From Streptomyces lydicus (GTDB lineage Bacteria > Actinomycetota > Actinomycetes > Streptomycetales > Streptomycetaceae): a stretch of DNA of 64,000 nucleotides. Shown here piece after piece: positions 17,589 to 26,561 of this stretch; positions within the stretch are counted from its first letter, which is position 1, and each line of letters starts with the position of its first letter. The stretch spans positions 3,224,001 through 3,288,000 of the forward strand of contig NZ_RDTE01000003.1 of NCBI RefSeq assembly GCF_004125265.1. Direction: 5' to 3'. Position numbers and translations under genes: made by a program. The notes beneath the pieces are model-generated. The model did no database searches and was not told where the DNA came from. It worked only from the letters and a program-made list of their open reading frames with translations.

Positions 17589-17727
17589 CCGTTCCCGTCC
17601 GCGGGGAGGTAACGCTCACGGCTCCCGTCCGCAACCATCAGCGCTGAAATGGACTCTTTCTCTCCCGACAGTGCAATTCGGGCGGCCGCCCGCGGGGCGG
17701 CGGCGCCCGGCCGGGAGTGGGAGAGCG

Positions 17728-19212
17728 ATGAACAGGCCGCTGAGGCATATAGCCGTCTTCTGCGGGGTGCTGGTACTGGCCCTGCTGGCCCGCGTGACAT
17801 GGGTCCAGTTCGTCCAGGGCGACGAACTCGCCAACGATGTCCACAACCGGCGCGTCAAGATCGAGGCGTTCTCCTACCCCCGCGGCAACATCATCGTCGG
17901 CGGCAAGCCCATCACCGGCTCGGTGGCGACCTCCGGTGACTTCAAGTACAAGCGGACGTACAAGGACGGCGCGATGTATGCGCCGGTCACCGGCTTCGCC
18001 TCGCAGGCCATGGGCACCTCCTTCCTGGAGGGCATCTACAACAAGGTGCTCAGCGGCAAGGACGACCGGCTCGCCTTCAACCGCGCCCAGGACATCCTGA
18101 CCGGCAAGAAGCCGCGCGGCGGCGATATCGTCACCACCATCGACCCCAAGGCACAGAAGGCCGCGTACCAGGGGCTGACCGACCTCCACGCCAAGGGCGC
18201 GGTGGTCGCCCTCGACCCGCGCGACGGCCGCGTCCTGGCGCTCGCCTCCACCCCCTCGTACGACCCGTCGGTGTTCGCCGGCATCTCCAATGCCGATGGC
18301 CGGAAGTTCAAGGCGCTGGACACCGACAAGACCAAGCCGCTGAGCAACCGGGCGCTGCGCGAGACCTATGCGCCCGGCTCCACCTTCAAGATCCTCACCG
18401 CGGCGGCGGCCCTGGAGAACGGCGTGGTGTCGGACATCGACGCCCCGTCGAACGCGCCCGCGCCGTACCAGCTCCCGCAGAGCTCCACGAAGATCGGCAA
18501 CGACGTCGCGGGCGCGCCCTGCGACAAGGCCTCGCTGAAGACGGGCATGCAGTGGTCGTGCAACAACGTCTTCCTCGACACCGCGCTGAAGGTCGGCAAG
18601 GACAAGATGCGCGAGATGGCGGAGAAGTTCGGCTTCAACTCCGACGTCTACGACAAGGAGCTCGGGGACATGCTGGCCAGCAAGAGCCTCTACCCGGACA
18701 AGCTCGACAAGCCGCAGACCGCGCTGACCGGTATGGGCCAGGGCAGCCTCACCAGCACACCGATGCAGATGGCGATGGTGGCCGCCGGGCTCGCCAATGA
18801 CGGCAAGGTGATGATGCCGCACATCGTCGACGAGCTGCGCGGCCCCGATCTGTCGACGATCGAGAAGATCAAGCCGAAGCTGAAGTCCCAGGCCGTCTCC
18901 GCGGACACCGCGAAGAAGGTGCAGCAGATGATGGAGTACACGGTCAACGAGGGCACCGCCGAGAAGGCCAAGATCGACGGCGTGACGGTCGGCGGCAAGA
19001 CCGGTACCGCGCAGCACGGCGCGAACGTCAACGACGAGCGCCCCTACGCCTGGTTCGTCTCCTACGCCAAGCAGAGCGACGGCTCCTCCCCGGTCGCGGT
19101 CGCCGTCTTCGTCGACCCCAAGGACATGGACATTCCCCGGTCGGAGATCGCCGGCGGCAAGCTGGGCGGGCCGATCGCGCAGTCCGTGATGAAGGCGGTG
19201 CTGAACAAGTAG
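17728..19212 (+). CDS. Class B penicillin-binding protein (PbpA/FtsI-like transpeptidase)
   Basis: A membrane-anchored D,D-transpeptidase that cross-links peptidoglycan. One N-terminal membrane helix (residues 5-22, [17 protein letters not shown]) precedes a short dimerisation region. The transpeptidase domain has SxxK as GSTFK (Ser218, Lys221), SxN as SCN (Ser277) and KTGTA (Lys424). The ATG at 17728 follows GGGAG; earlier in-frame codons lack a ribosome binding site. At 494 residues it is a small class B enzyme, like the PbpA proteins linked to Ser/Thr kinases in actinobacteria. Two receptor-type kinases are encoded downstream on the opposite strand, but no functional link is proven. Confidence 0.93.
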   Translation: MNRPLRHIAVFCGVLVLALLARVTWVQFVQGDELANDVHNRRVKIEAFSYPRGNIIVGGKPITGSVATSGDFKYKRTYKDGAMYAPVTGFASQAMGTSFLEGIYNKVLSGKDDRLAFNRAQDILTGKKPRGGDIVTTIDPKAQKAAYQGLTDLHAKGAVVALDPRDGRVLALASTPSYDPSVFAGISNADGRKFKALDTDKTKPLSNRALRETYAPGSTFKILTAAAALENGVVSDIDAPSNAPAPYQLPQSSTKIGNDVAGAPCDKASLKTGMQWSCNNVFLDTALKVGKDKMREMAEKFGFNSDVYDKELGDMLASKSLYPDKLDKPQTALTGMGQGSLTSTPMQMAMVAAGLANDGKVMMPHIVDELRGPDLSTIEKIKPKLKSQAVSADTAKKVQQMMEYTVNEGTAEKAKIDGVTVGGKTGTAQHGANVNDERPYAWFVSYAKQSDGSSPVAVAVFVDPKDMDIPRSEIAGGKLGGPIAQSVMKAVLNK

Positions 19213-19280
19213 TCCGGGTTCCCTGCGAGTCGTCCGGGTTCCCTGCGAGCAGTGCAGGTTCCCCACGAGCAGTGCGGGCG
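19213..19280. repeat. About 21-bp repeat, three copies
   Basis: Three near copies of GTCCGGGTTCCCTGCGAG(CA) lie between the PBP gene and maf. No hairpin is evident. Confidence 0.6.
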
Positions 19281-19316
19281 CCCCGGCGGCGTCCGCGGCT
19301 CCGTACGATGGCGGAC

Positions 19317-19931
19317 ATGACCGAAGAGCCCCGCCCCCGCCGTCTCGTCCTCGCCTCCCAGTCCCCCGCCCGGCTGGCCCTGCTGCGCCAGGCCGGGCTG
19401 GCGCCCGAGGTCATCGTCAGCGGCGTCGACGAGGATGCCCACGCCGCCGCCACTCCCGGTGAGCTGGCCCGCGTCCTGGCCGAGGCCAAGGCCACCGCCG
19501 TCGCCGCCCGCCCGGAGGCCGCCGGTGCGCTGGTCGTCGGCTGCGACTCGGTCCTGGAGCTGGACGGGCGGGCGCTCGGCAAGCCCGCCGATGCCGAGGA
19601 CGCCACTGCCCGCTGGAAGTCCATGCGCGGCCGCTCCGGCATCCTGCAGACCGGGCACTGCGTCATCGACACGGCGGCGGGCGGCCGCCAGGTCTCCGCC
19701 ACCGCCTCGACCACGGTCCGCTTCGGCGAGCCCACCGACGCCGAGATCGCCGCCTACGTCGAGAGCGGCGAGCCGCTGTTCGTCGCGGGCGCCTTCACCC
19801 TCGACGGCCGCTCCGCCCCCTTCATCGACGGCATCGACGGCGACCCCGGCAATGTCATCGGCCTCTCCCTGCCGCTGCTGCGCCGCCTGCTGGCCGGTCT
19901 GGACGTGGCGATCACGGAGCTGTGGACCTGA
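19317..19931 (+). CDS. maf: Maf-family nucleotide pyrophosphatase
   Basis: Hydrolyses non-canonical or modified nucleoside triphosphates (dTTP/UTP-type in the YhdE class). Key motifs are the N-terminal [19 protein letters not shown], the catalytic [11 protein letters not shown] and the C-terminal [27 protein letters not shown] -10 box at 19304-19309 lies 7 nt before the ATG at 19317, so a leaderless mRNA starting there is likely; the ATG at 19308 falls inside the -10 region. Length (204 aa) is normal. maf commonly sits among the acyl-CoA carboxylase genes in Streptomyces. Confidence 0.93.
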   Translation: MTEEPRPRRLVLASQSPARLALLRQAGLAPEVIVSGVDEDAHAAATPGELARVLAEAKATAVAARPEAAGALVVGCDSVLELDGRALGKPADAEDATARWKSMRGRSGILQTGHCVIDTAAGGRQVSATASTTVRFGEPTDAEIAAYVESGEPLFVAGAFTLDGRSAPFIDGIDGDPGNVIGLSLPLLRRLLAGLDVAITELWT

Positions 19932-19992
19932 GCGTCGCCGCTTCCCGGCTCCGGGGCGCGTAGGTCGGGCCGGACTGCGGCCCCCCGTGCGC

Positions 19993-22092
19993 TCACGGCA
20001 CCGGCAGCGCGTAGAGCGACGTGCCCTGGAGGATGAAGACCCGGTTGCCGTCCGCCACCAGCCAGGAACGCTCGGCCGCGGGGAGCTTGTACGTCAGGAC
20101 GGGCACGCCGGTCGACAGATCCACGGCGTACACCTTGTACCAGGGGTCGCCCTCGATGGACCAGAGGGCGCGCCCGTGGATGAACACCGGGAGCCCGAGG
20201 ATGCTCTCCCCGTTCCCGCCCTGGATCTCGCTGCCGTCGCTGCTCTTCCTGATGCTGGGCCACTTGCCGTGCGCGGCGCAGACGGTGCGGTCGTCGAAGA
20301 CCGTCGCCGGGCCCCAGTCCTCGTGCTTGTCCCAGGCATCCCGCTCCTCGACCGACCACAGCTTCTTGCCGTCGCTGATCCGGCGGGCGGTGAGCGTCTT
20401 GCCGTTGAGGTAGACGGTGGTGCCGTGGACGGCCGGGCGGAGCAGGACGTCCCCTTGGCCCGGCAGGTCCCACACCTGGTGGCCGTCGGCCGTGTCGACG
20501 GCGAACACCTTGCCGTCGTCGGTCGACAGGACCAGGCGGCCGTGGGCGACGGCGCCCGGCGGTCCGACCTTGGCGCGGTAGCCGGCGGCGATCTTCGCCG
20601 TCCAGCGGATCGTGGCGTCGGAGCGCCGGACGGCGCGGAGTCGGTGGTCCTTCGTCAGGACGTAGACCGCCTCGTCGTCGGCGGCCAGCAGGACGCTCGC
20701 CTCGGCGTCGACGGTCCAGCGGGGCTCGCCCGTCGAGGCGATGAAGGTGCGGAGCGTGCCCTTGGTGTCGGCGGCGGCGATCAGCCGGTCCGAGAGGGAG
20801 AGGTAGCGGCCGGTCGCGCTGACGCCGCGGACGGCCCAACGCCGTTTGCCGTCCACGACGTTGTGGGCGGCGATCCCGCCGCCGCGTGCGCCGAAGACGA
20901 TGACGTCCCGTACGGGCAGCGGCGCGGGCGTGTCGTCGGCGAGGACGTCGACCGGGCCCCACAGCGGCTTCACCTCACCGCCGCTGAGGTAGTCGCCGTT
21001 GTCGGCGTCGAGGACATGTGCCACCGGGGTCTTTGCGGCGGGCGGAAAGGCGAAGAGATCGGTCTTTGCGGTCGGTTGCCGCGGTGCACGGGGCCACCAG
21101 GCCGCCGCGGCGCCGCCGCCCGCGGCCAGGACCGCGCCGCCCGCCGCCAGGCCCGTCAGCAGCCTGCGCCGGGTCACCGGCCGAACGTCGCCGCCGCCGG
21201 GCAGGGTCGGCGCGGTCAGCTCATGGATGCCGCGCTCCCGCTCCTTGATCGCCTCGGCCACCCGGCCGCGCCGCCAGGCCCGTTCGGCGCCGCGTGGTGG
21301 TGCGAAGGCGGCGGCGATCTCGGCGGGGGCGGGCCGGGCGGTCGGGTCCTTGGCGAGGCAGGGGGCGATGAGGTGCCGCAGGGCTTCCGGGAGGCCGGTC
21401 AGGTCGGGTTCGTCGTGGACGACCTTGTACTGCAGGGCGGCGATGTGGGAGGCGTCGTAGGCGCGATGGCCGCTGGCCGCGTACACCAGGACAGCGCCCA
21501 GGGAGAAGACATCGGCCGAGGAGGCCACGCGGCGGCCCAGGACCTGTTCAGGGGCGCCGTAGCCGGGGGTGACCGGGACCTGGCCGGTGGAGGTGAGGGT
21601 GAGGCCGTGCTCGGGGCGGGCGATACCGAAGTCGATGACGCGGGGGCCGGACGAGGTCAGGACGATGTTCGGGGGTTTGAGGTCGCGGTGGATCAGGCCG
21701 GTGGCGTGGATGTCCGCCAGGGTGTGCGCGATCGACGCGGCGAGGGCGCGCACGGCCGGTTCGTCGAAGGGGCCGTACGCCTCGACGGCCTCGTCGAGGG
21801 TCGGTCCGGCCAGGAACTCGGTGGCGATCCACGGGCGGCCGCCCTCGGTCTGCGCCGCCAGGACGCCCGCCACGCCCTTGCTCGTCACGGCCTGCGCCGC
21901 CTGCGCCTCGCGGACGAAGCGCTGGGCGAGCTGTGGTGCGTCGGCGAGTTCGGGCCGCAGCACCTTGACCGCGGCCACGGTGCCCCCGGCGTCCTGGCCG
22001 ACGTAGACCTTGCCCATTCCGCCTTCGCCGAGCACACCGAGCAGACGGTAGGGGCCGAGGCGGAGCGGATCGCCGGTGCCGAGGGGTTTCAT
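19993..22092 (-). CDS. Receptor-like Ser/Thr protein kinase with PQQ-type propeller (kinase 1)
   Basis: A complete Hanks-type kinase occupies residues 13-270: glycine loop GEGGMGKVY, ATP-binding Lys43 in AAVKVL, HRDLKPPN (135-142), DFG at 154-156 and GYGAPEQ. One membrane helix follows at about 325-345 (RRLLTGLAAGGAVLAAGG). The remaining 350 residues form a predicted extracellular beta-propeller with PQQ-like repeats (G-x-x-x-W-x-V-x-A, GHQVWDLPG). Such proteins sense extracytoplasmic ligands; the ligand here is unknown. The ATG at 22092 is preceded by AAGGA. It is the last of three kinase-fold genes in a row on the minus strand, 112 bp after kinase 2. Confidence 0.93.
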   Translation of the reverse strand: MKPLGTGDPLRLGPYRLLGVLGEGGMGKVYVGQDAGGTVAAVKVLRPELADAPQLAQRFVREAQAAQAVTSKGVAGVLAAQTEGGRPWIATEFLAGPTLDEAVEAYGPFDEPAVRALAASIAHTLADIHATGLIHRDLKPPNIVLTSSGPRVIDFGIARPEHGLTLTSTGQVPVTPGYGAPEQVLGRRVASSADVFSLGAVLVYAASGHRAYDASHIAALQYKVVHDEPDLTGLPEALRHLIAPCLAKDPTARPAPAEIAAAFAPPRGAERAWRRGRVAEAIKERERGIHELTAPTLPGGGDVRPVTRRRLLTGLAAGGAVLAAGGGAAAAWWPRAPRQPTAKTDLFAFPPAAKTPVAHVLDADNGDYLSGGEVKPLWGPVDVLADDTPAPLPVRDVIVFGARGGGIAAHNVVDGKRRWAVRGVSATGRYLSLSDRLIAAADTKGTLRTFIASTGEPRWTVDAEASVLLAADDEAVYVLTKDHRLRAVRRSDATIRWTAKIAAGYRAKVGPPGAVAHGRLVLSTDDGKVFAVDTADGHQVWDLPGQGDVLLRPAVHGTTVYLNGKTLTARRISDGKKLWSVEERDAWDKHEDWGPATVFDDRTVCAAHGKWPSIRKSSDGSEIQGGNGESILGLPVFIHGRALWSIEGDPWYKVYAVDLSTGVPVLTYKLPAAERSWLVADGNRVFILQGTSLYALPVP

Positions 22093-22204
22093 GGGCGGTG
22101 TCCTTCGGGCGAGGTCAGGCAACTGCGGGCGCATGCGGGCGAGTTCGGACAGGAGCAGGCGGGTTCGGCACGGTCAGGCGCGCACGGTGCGCCTGGTGGC
22201 CGGT

Positions 22205-24445
22205 TCAGCGGAGCGGGAAGCCCGCGAGGAAGTCCGGGCCGGAGGCGATGAGCATTCCGCTCTTCTCATGGGCGGTGAACCGGGTCCCGCTGGTCCTGTA
22301 GAACTGCTCGGTGGTGTGCGAGGTGAGGCCGACGGCGCGGAGGAGCTTGTCGGTGTGGCTGTAGGTGTAGGCGTACTCGGAGCCGATCACCGGATGGACG
22401 ACATGGTCCGCCCGCGGGCCCTCCGCGCTGTTCTCCGTCCATCGCGGTTTTCCGCTTCCGGTGCCGAACGCGACCAGGCCGAGGCCCTTCTCCACCGCGT
22501 ACAGCACCCCGTCCTTGAGGACCGGCGGCCCGTACGTCTTCCCGGGGCGGGTGGCGGCCGTGTCCCACGCCTGTCCGCCGTCGCTCAGCCGCAGCGCCCG
22601 CAACGGGCCGTAGCCCAGGTAGAGATGCTGGTCGTCGGCCGTGAGCGGATCCCGTACGAGGCGCCGGTCGGCGCCCTTCCACGGCTTGTCCCAGAGCACC
22701 TTGCCGGTGCGGGTGTCGCGGGCCGCGATCCGGACCGTGCCGTCGTTCATCTGCTGCAGGGTCACCAAGAGGCGGCCGGTGACCTTGGCGGACAGGAAGT
22801 GGTTCTCGTCGCTCTCGGCGGAGTGGAACGGCAGCGGATCGGTCCACTTCCGGCTCCCCGTGGCGAGGTTCACGGCCCTCACGGACCAGGGCAGCTGGCG
22901 TTCGTACCGCTTGACCTTCCCGTGGGAGACCGCCAGGTAGGCCGTGTCACCGGCGACGGCCAGCAGCCGGCTGATGAGGCCGTTGTCCTGCTCGTCCGAG
23001 ACCGGGGCGAGGCGCTTGCCGGCCTTGCCCGTGTCGAGGTCCACCCGGGCGAGGAACCATGTGACGAACCTCAGCGAGCCATTCGCGTCACGGTGCTCGT
23101 CCCTCGCGATCTGGTAGACGCGGGTGCCGTCCGAGGCGACCTGCCACGAGTCGTCCGCATACAGCGAGAGAGTCCACCGCGACGCGCCGGACTTCGCGTC
23201 GACACCGCGCGCCCCCGCGCCTGCCACCAGGACGACCTGGTCACCGGCGAGCAGGGGCACTTCGGGGTTCTGGTCGTCGTCCGGGCCGCCGTACTGCTTC
23301 TGCCACACCGAGTCCAGCTTTGCCTTCTTCACCGGGGCGACGCTCGGCCCCGGCTTCGGCTCGGTGTAGCCGGGCCCGGTGCCGGGGCCCGGCGCCGGCT
23401 CGCCCGCGCCCAGCCAGGCCCACGCCCCCGCCCCGGCCCCCGCGACGCCGAGCACCGACCCGGCGCCCGCCATCAGCAGCCCCCGGCGGGACAGGCGGCG
23501 GGCGGGGACACCGGCGGACGGCAGGGTCGGCGGCGGGCCGGGCGGCGCGGGCAGCCGCTGCGGGACCACCTGCCAGACCTCGCTCGCCCGCCGCCCGATC
23601 TCGGCGAGCACCGCGTCCGGCAGCTGGTCGGCGAACTCCCCCGCACCGTCGTGCAGTCGGTCGGCGAGCTCGGCGGTCGTCGGACGCTTTGCGGCCTCCT
23701 TGGCCAGGCAGCGGGACAGGACCGGGACCAGGGCGGCGGGCACGCCGGTGAGGTCCGGCTCGCCGTAGCGCACCCGGTAGAGGAGGTCCGCCGGCTGCCC
23801 GTTGCCGAACGGGCCGCGGCCGGTGGCGGCGAAGACCAGGACCCCGGCGAGCGCGAAGACGTCCCCGGCCGGGGTGTGCTCCTCTCCGGTGGCCTGCTCC
23901 GGCGACATGAAGGCCGGGGTGCCGACCGCGGCACCGGCATGGGTCAGCCGGTCGTCGCCGAGGGCCCGGGCGATACCGAAGTCGATGACCTTCGGGCCGT
24001 GCGCGGTGACCATGATGTTGGACGGCTTGAGGTCACGGTGTACGACATCCGAGTGATGCAGTTGGCCGAGCGCCCCACACAGCGCCGCCCCGAGGGCGCG
24101 CACCGTCGCCTCGGGCAGCGGACCTGTCTGCTCCACCGCCTCGTCGAGCGGCGGGCCGAGGACGTACTCGGTGGCCATCCACGGGGTTTCGGCGAGCGGA
24201 TCGGCGTCGACGACCTGGGCGCCGTACCGCCCGCCGATGACCCGGGCGGCATCCGCCTCCAGCCGGAAGCGGGTGCGGAACGCGGTCTCCGTGGCGATGT
24301 TGGCGTGCATCGTCTTGAGCGCCAGGGTCCGGCCGCCCGGCGAGCGGGCCAGGTAGACGGTGCCCATGCCGCCGCTGCCCAGCCGGGCGATGAGGCGGTA
24401 CGGGCCGAAGCCGTGCGGGTCGTCATGGGCGAGGGGGAAGGGCAT
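22205..24445 (-). CDS. Receptor-like Ser/Thr protein kinase with PQQ-type propeller (kinase 2)
   Basis: Same architecture as kinase 1. An active-looking kinase domain lies at residues 14-275, with GSGGMGTVY, Lys44 in LALKTMH, VVHRDLKPSN, VIDFGIAR and TPAFMSPEQ. A Pro-rich juxtamembrane stretch and one membrane helix follow (about 325-350, GLLMAGAGSVLGVAGAGAG). About 380 residues of extracellular propeller complete the protein, with repeats such as TGSRKWTDPL and TGKVLWDKPW. It starts 8 bp after the stop of the pseudokinase gene, so the two are surely co-transcribed. It is 746 aa, slightly longer than kinase 1, and the propellers have diverged widely, suggesting different ligands. Confidence 0.93.
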   Translation of the reverse strand: MPFPLAHDDPHGFGPYRLIARLGSGGMGTVYLARSPGGRTLALKTMHANIATETAFRTRFRLEADAARVIGGRYGAQVVDADPLAETPWMATEYVLGPPLDEAVEQTGPLPEATVRALGAALCGALGQLHHSDVVHRDLKPSNIMVTAHGPKVIDFGIARALGDDRLTHAGAAVGTPAFMSPEQATGEEHTPAGDVFALAGVLVFAATGRGPFGNGQPADLLYRVRYGEPDLTGVPAALVPVLSRCLAKEAAKRPTTAELADRLHDGAGEFADQLPDAVLAEIGRRASEVWQVVPQRLPAPPGPPPTLPSAGVPARRLSRRGLLMAGAGSVLGVAGAGAGAWAWLGAGEPAPGPGTGPGYTEPKPGPSVAPVKKAKLDSVWQKQYGGPDDDQNPEVPLLAGDQVVLVAGAGARGVDAKSGASRWTLSLYADDSWQVASDGTRVYQIARDEHRDANGSLRFVTWFLARVDLDTGKAGKRLAPVSDEQDNGLISRLLAVAGDTAYLAVSHGKVKRYERQLPWSVRAVNLATGSRKWTDPLPFHSAESDENHFLSAKVTGRLLVTLQQMNDGTVRIAARDTRTGKVLWDKPWKGADRRLVRDPLTADDQHLYLGYGPLRALRLSDGGQAWDTAATRPGKTYGPPVLKDGVLYAVEKGLGLVAFGTGSGKPRWTENSAEGPRADHVVHPVIGSEYAYTYSHTDKLLRAVGLTSHTTEQFYRTSGTRFTAHEKSGMLIASGPDFLAGFPLR

Positions 24446-24453
24446 GGCGGGCG

Positions 24454-25443
24454 TCAGTCCTGGCGTGCGGCGGGCGGATGCGGGAGGGTCGCGGCGAGCA
24501 CATCGGCCGACTGGCGGGCGAGGGCCGCGATCAGCCGGCCGGGCAGCCAGCCGGGGCCGAGCGCGGCGGCGGCGCGGCCCGCGGGGTTCCCCGCGGCGTC
24601 GAGCACGGTGGCGGGCGGCAGGGGGCCGGCGGCTTCGGGTACCGGTGCTCGCTTGCCCTCCACGGCGAGCGGGCTGAGCGCGTCCAGCACCTCGGCGGGG
24701 CGCGGCCGGGCCGCCGGGTCCCGGGAGAGGCAGCCGGTGATGACGGTCCGCAGGGCGGCCGGGAGCTCTTCCCGCTCCGGCACGGTGTACCCGGTGGCGG
24801 CGTAGGCGAGGGTCGCGCCGAGTGCGTAGACATCGCCCATCGGCTGCGGCCGCCCGCCGGCGGCCTGCTCCGGCGGCAGGCTCCCCGACTCCAGGCCGGG
24901 CAGCCCGGAGCGCGGCGTGCCGTCCCCGGCCGCGGCCCGTACCGCCCCGAAGCAGGTGAGCCGGGGCCCGTCGGCGGCCAGCAGCACGGCGGCGGGCGAC
25001 ACACCGGCATGGGCCAGGCCCTGCCCGTGCCCGATGATCAGGGTCTCCACCAGGGCCGCGCCGAGCGCCCGTACGGTGCGCTCGGGCAGCGGTCCGCCGT
25101 ACAGGGCGAGCGCGGTGGGCAGCGGAATCGCCGGGAGGTAGGGGCGGGCGTGCCAGGGCGCGTCACCGGGCGCGGCGAGTTCGGCGGCCGGTGCGGCCCA
25201 CGGCCCGAGCAGATAGCGCGAGGCCTCCGCCTCGGCCAGGAACCGTCCGGGGTCGGCCCCCGGCAGCGGGACGCCGATCAGCACCGTACGGTCGCCGTCC
25301 GCGCTCCGCCCGATGAACCGCCGCTCCGGTACGGGCACTCCGGACCGCTCGTCATCCAGCGGGCGGAGCACCACGTACGGACCGATAAGGCTCCCGTCCC
25401 CGGCTCCCGCCCGGTCCTCGCCACCCACAACTGGCGCATCCAT
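24454..25443 (-). CDS. Pseudokinase (catalytically dead kinase fold)
   Basis: The 329-residue protein follows the kinase fold, with segments equivalent to both neighbours (RTVRALGAALVETLIIGHGQG, GDVYALGATLAYAATGY, CLSRDPAARPRPAEVLDAL). All three catalytic signatures are lost. The Lys strand reads RTVLIGVPL, HRDLKPxN reads HAGVSPAAV, and DFG reads CFG. The glycine loop is also absent, and there is no membrane helix or propeller. The ATG at 25443 has GGGGG 9 nt upstream; the ATG at 25452 is too close to it. It probably acts as an allosteric partner or scaffold for the adjacent kinases (inference). Confidence 0.85.
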   Translation of the reverse strand: MDAPVVGGEDRAGAGDGSLIGPYVVLRPLDDERSGVPVPERRFIGRSADGDRTVLIGVPLPGADPGRFLAEAEASRYLLGPWAAPAAELAAPGDAPWHARPYLPAIPLPTALALYGGPLPERTVRALGAALVETLIIGHGQGLAHAGVSPAAVLLAADGPRLTCFGAVRAAAGDGTPRSGLPGLESGSLPPEQAAGGRPQPMGDVYALGATLAYAATGYTVPEREELPAALRTVITGCLSRDPAARPRPAEVLDALSPLAVEGKRAPVPEAAGPLPPATVLDAAGNPAGRAAAALGPGWLPGRLIAALARQSADVLAATLPHPPAARQD

Positions 25444-25571
25444 GCGCACCATCCCCCGTCGACGACACCGCGCGAGAGCCTACCCGGGCGTGTCGCGCGG
25501 CCCCTGACGGCCTCGATCCGGCCCGCTGCGGCCGGAGTTCGGGCCTGTTCGGCAGGTGGCGCCGGGGGCGG

Positions 25572-26156
25572 TCAGGCGGACGAGGGAGCCGCGGGCGATG
25601 CTCCATTCGGGGAGTTCGTGCCGTTCTCTGCGGTCCCGCGCCCCTCGCCCTCACGCCCTTCCCCGTACGCCATCAGGGTCAGCACCAGCAGCGCCAGCAC
25701 CACCGTCATCGCGAGGAAGGCGACCCAGCCGACCAGGCCGACGGCGAAGGCGCCCAGTACACCGTGCACCACCGCGCAGCTGATGAGGGCGATACGGGTG
25801 AAGCCGCCGGGGGCGCGGTCGCGGATCGCGGTGCGGAGCAGAACGGCGGCGCAGAACAGCAGGTAGAGGCCGAAGACGATGCCGCCGACCCAGGAGCCGA
25901 CCGACATCGCACGGGGCTGCAGCCCGGCCAGGGACATCTGCTGCCTGTCCACGACGATGCTCAGAATCCAGTTGAGCAGCACGATCCCGAACGCTTCCAG
26001 GACCAGTACCACCGCCGCGGCCAAGGCCACCGGCCGTCGTGCCACCACCACGTCCACCCACTTCCGCCATGTGCCGAGCCGGGGCGCCCCGCGGACGCCC
26101 GATGCCGCCGATGCTCCTGGTGCCCCTGTTACCGCGGGGTACGGGACATCGCGCAC
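25572..26156 (-). CDS. Four-span integral membrane protein, 194 aa
   Basis: Four hydrophobic helices are visible, at about residues 42-65 (PVALAAAVVLVLEAFGIVLL), 88-110 (GSWVGGIVFGLYLLFCAAVLL), 120-140 and 142-165. The N-terminus is Pro/Ala-rich and the tail is Gly/Glu/Asn-rich. No domain is recognised. The GTG at 26156 is the only reasonable start; GGAGG lies about 18 nt upstream, farther than usual. It is divergent from accA and 128 bp upstream of the pseudokinase gene on the same strand, so it may head that operon or be a separate conserved gene of the acyl-CoA carboxylase locus. Confidence 0.8.
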   Translation of the reverse strand: MRDVPYPAVTGAPGASAASGVRGAPRLGTWRKWVDVVVARRPVALAAAVVLVLEAFGIVLLNWILSIVVDRQQMSLAGLQPRAMSVGSWVGGIVFGLYLLFCAAVLLRTAIRDRAPGGFTRIALISCAVVHGVLGAFAVGLVGWVAFLAMTVVLALLVLTLMAYGEGREGEGRGTAENGTNSPNGASPAAPSSA

Positions 26157-26561
26157 GCTACATGGGGGTCCCCCCTCCGGGGGAAGAGTTCTGCGGAAGG
26201 TAAAAGCTGGGCAAGGGTGGTGCGCGGGCGGGCGCGGACGGCGGCGACCGGAAGGGTGACGGCACGCCGACGGACCGAGTCGCCCGCAAAGTTTCCTTCG
26301 CCCATTCGTAGGGACTCCACAAAGAATTGACGATCCGCTGGACGCCCGCGGCGCGAGACCTAAGCCACACCGGGGCGCGACGCGAAGCCCGGGAATCCGG
26401 GCCTACCCTGGGATACCAGGGGACTTAGGTTCCTCACTGGCGCCCCGAGCACACTCCGTGTGGGCAAGCTCACCCCAGGGAACGGGTCGGCACGCGGTGT
26501 CGCCAGTCCCTAAAATCGCCGCATCCATTTGTTACGGCGAAGCGCCAAGGAAGGACCCATC
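26157..26561. promoter_or_regulatory. Divergent regulatory region upstream of accA, 405 bp
   Basis: There is no gene here. Two inverted repeats stand out: ACCTAAG (26358-26364) with CTTAGGT (26424-26430), and inside them CCCTGG-GATA-CCAGGG (26406-26421). CACAC-TCC-GTGTG follows near 26450. These could be an operator or a transcript structure controlling accA. A C-rich hairpin (GGGGTCCCCCCTCCGGGGG) lies at about 26164-26183, next to the membrane-protein gene. Confidence 0.5.

Noticed and set aside
19435-22251. 938-residue plus-strand frame across maf and kinase 1
   Set aside because: Antisense to the kinase for most of its length and out of frame with maf; no domain.
22076-24805. 909-residue plus-strand frame opposite kinase 2
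   Set aside because: Shadow of the kinase-propeller gene.
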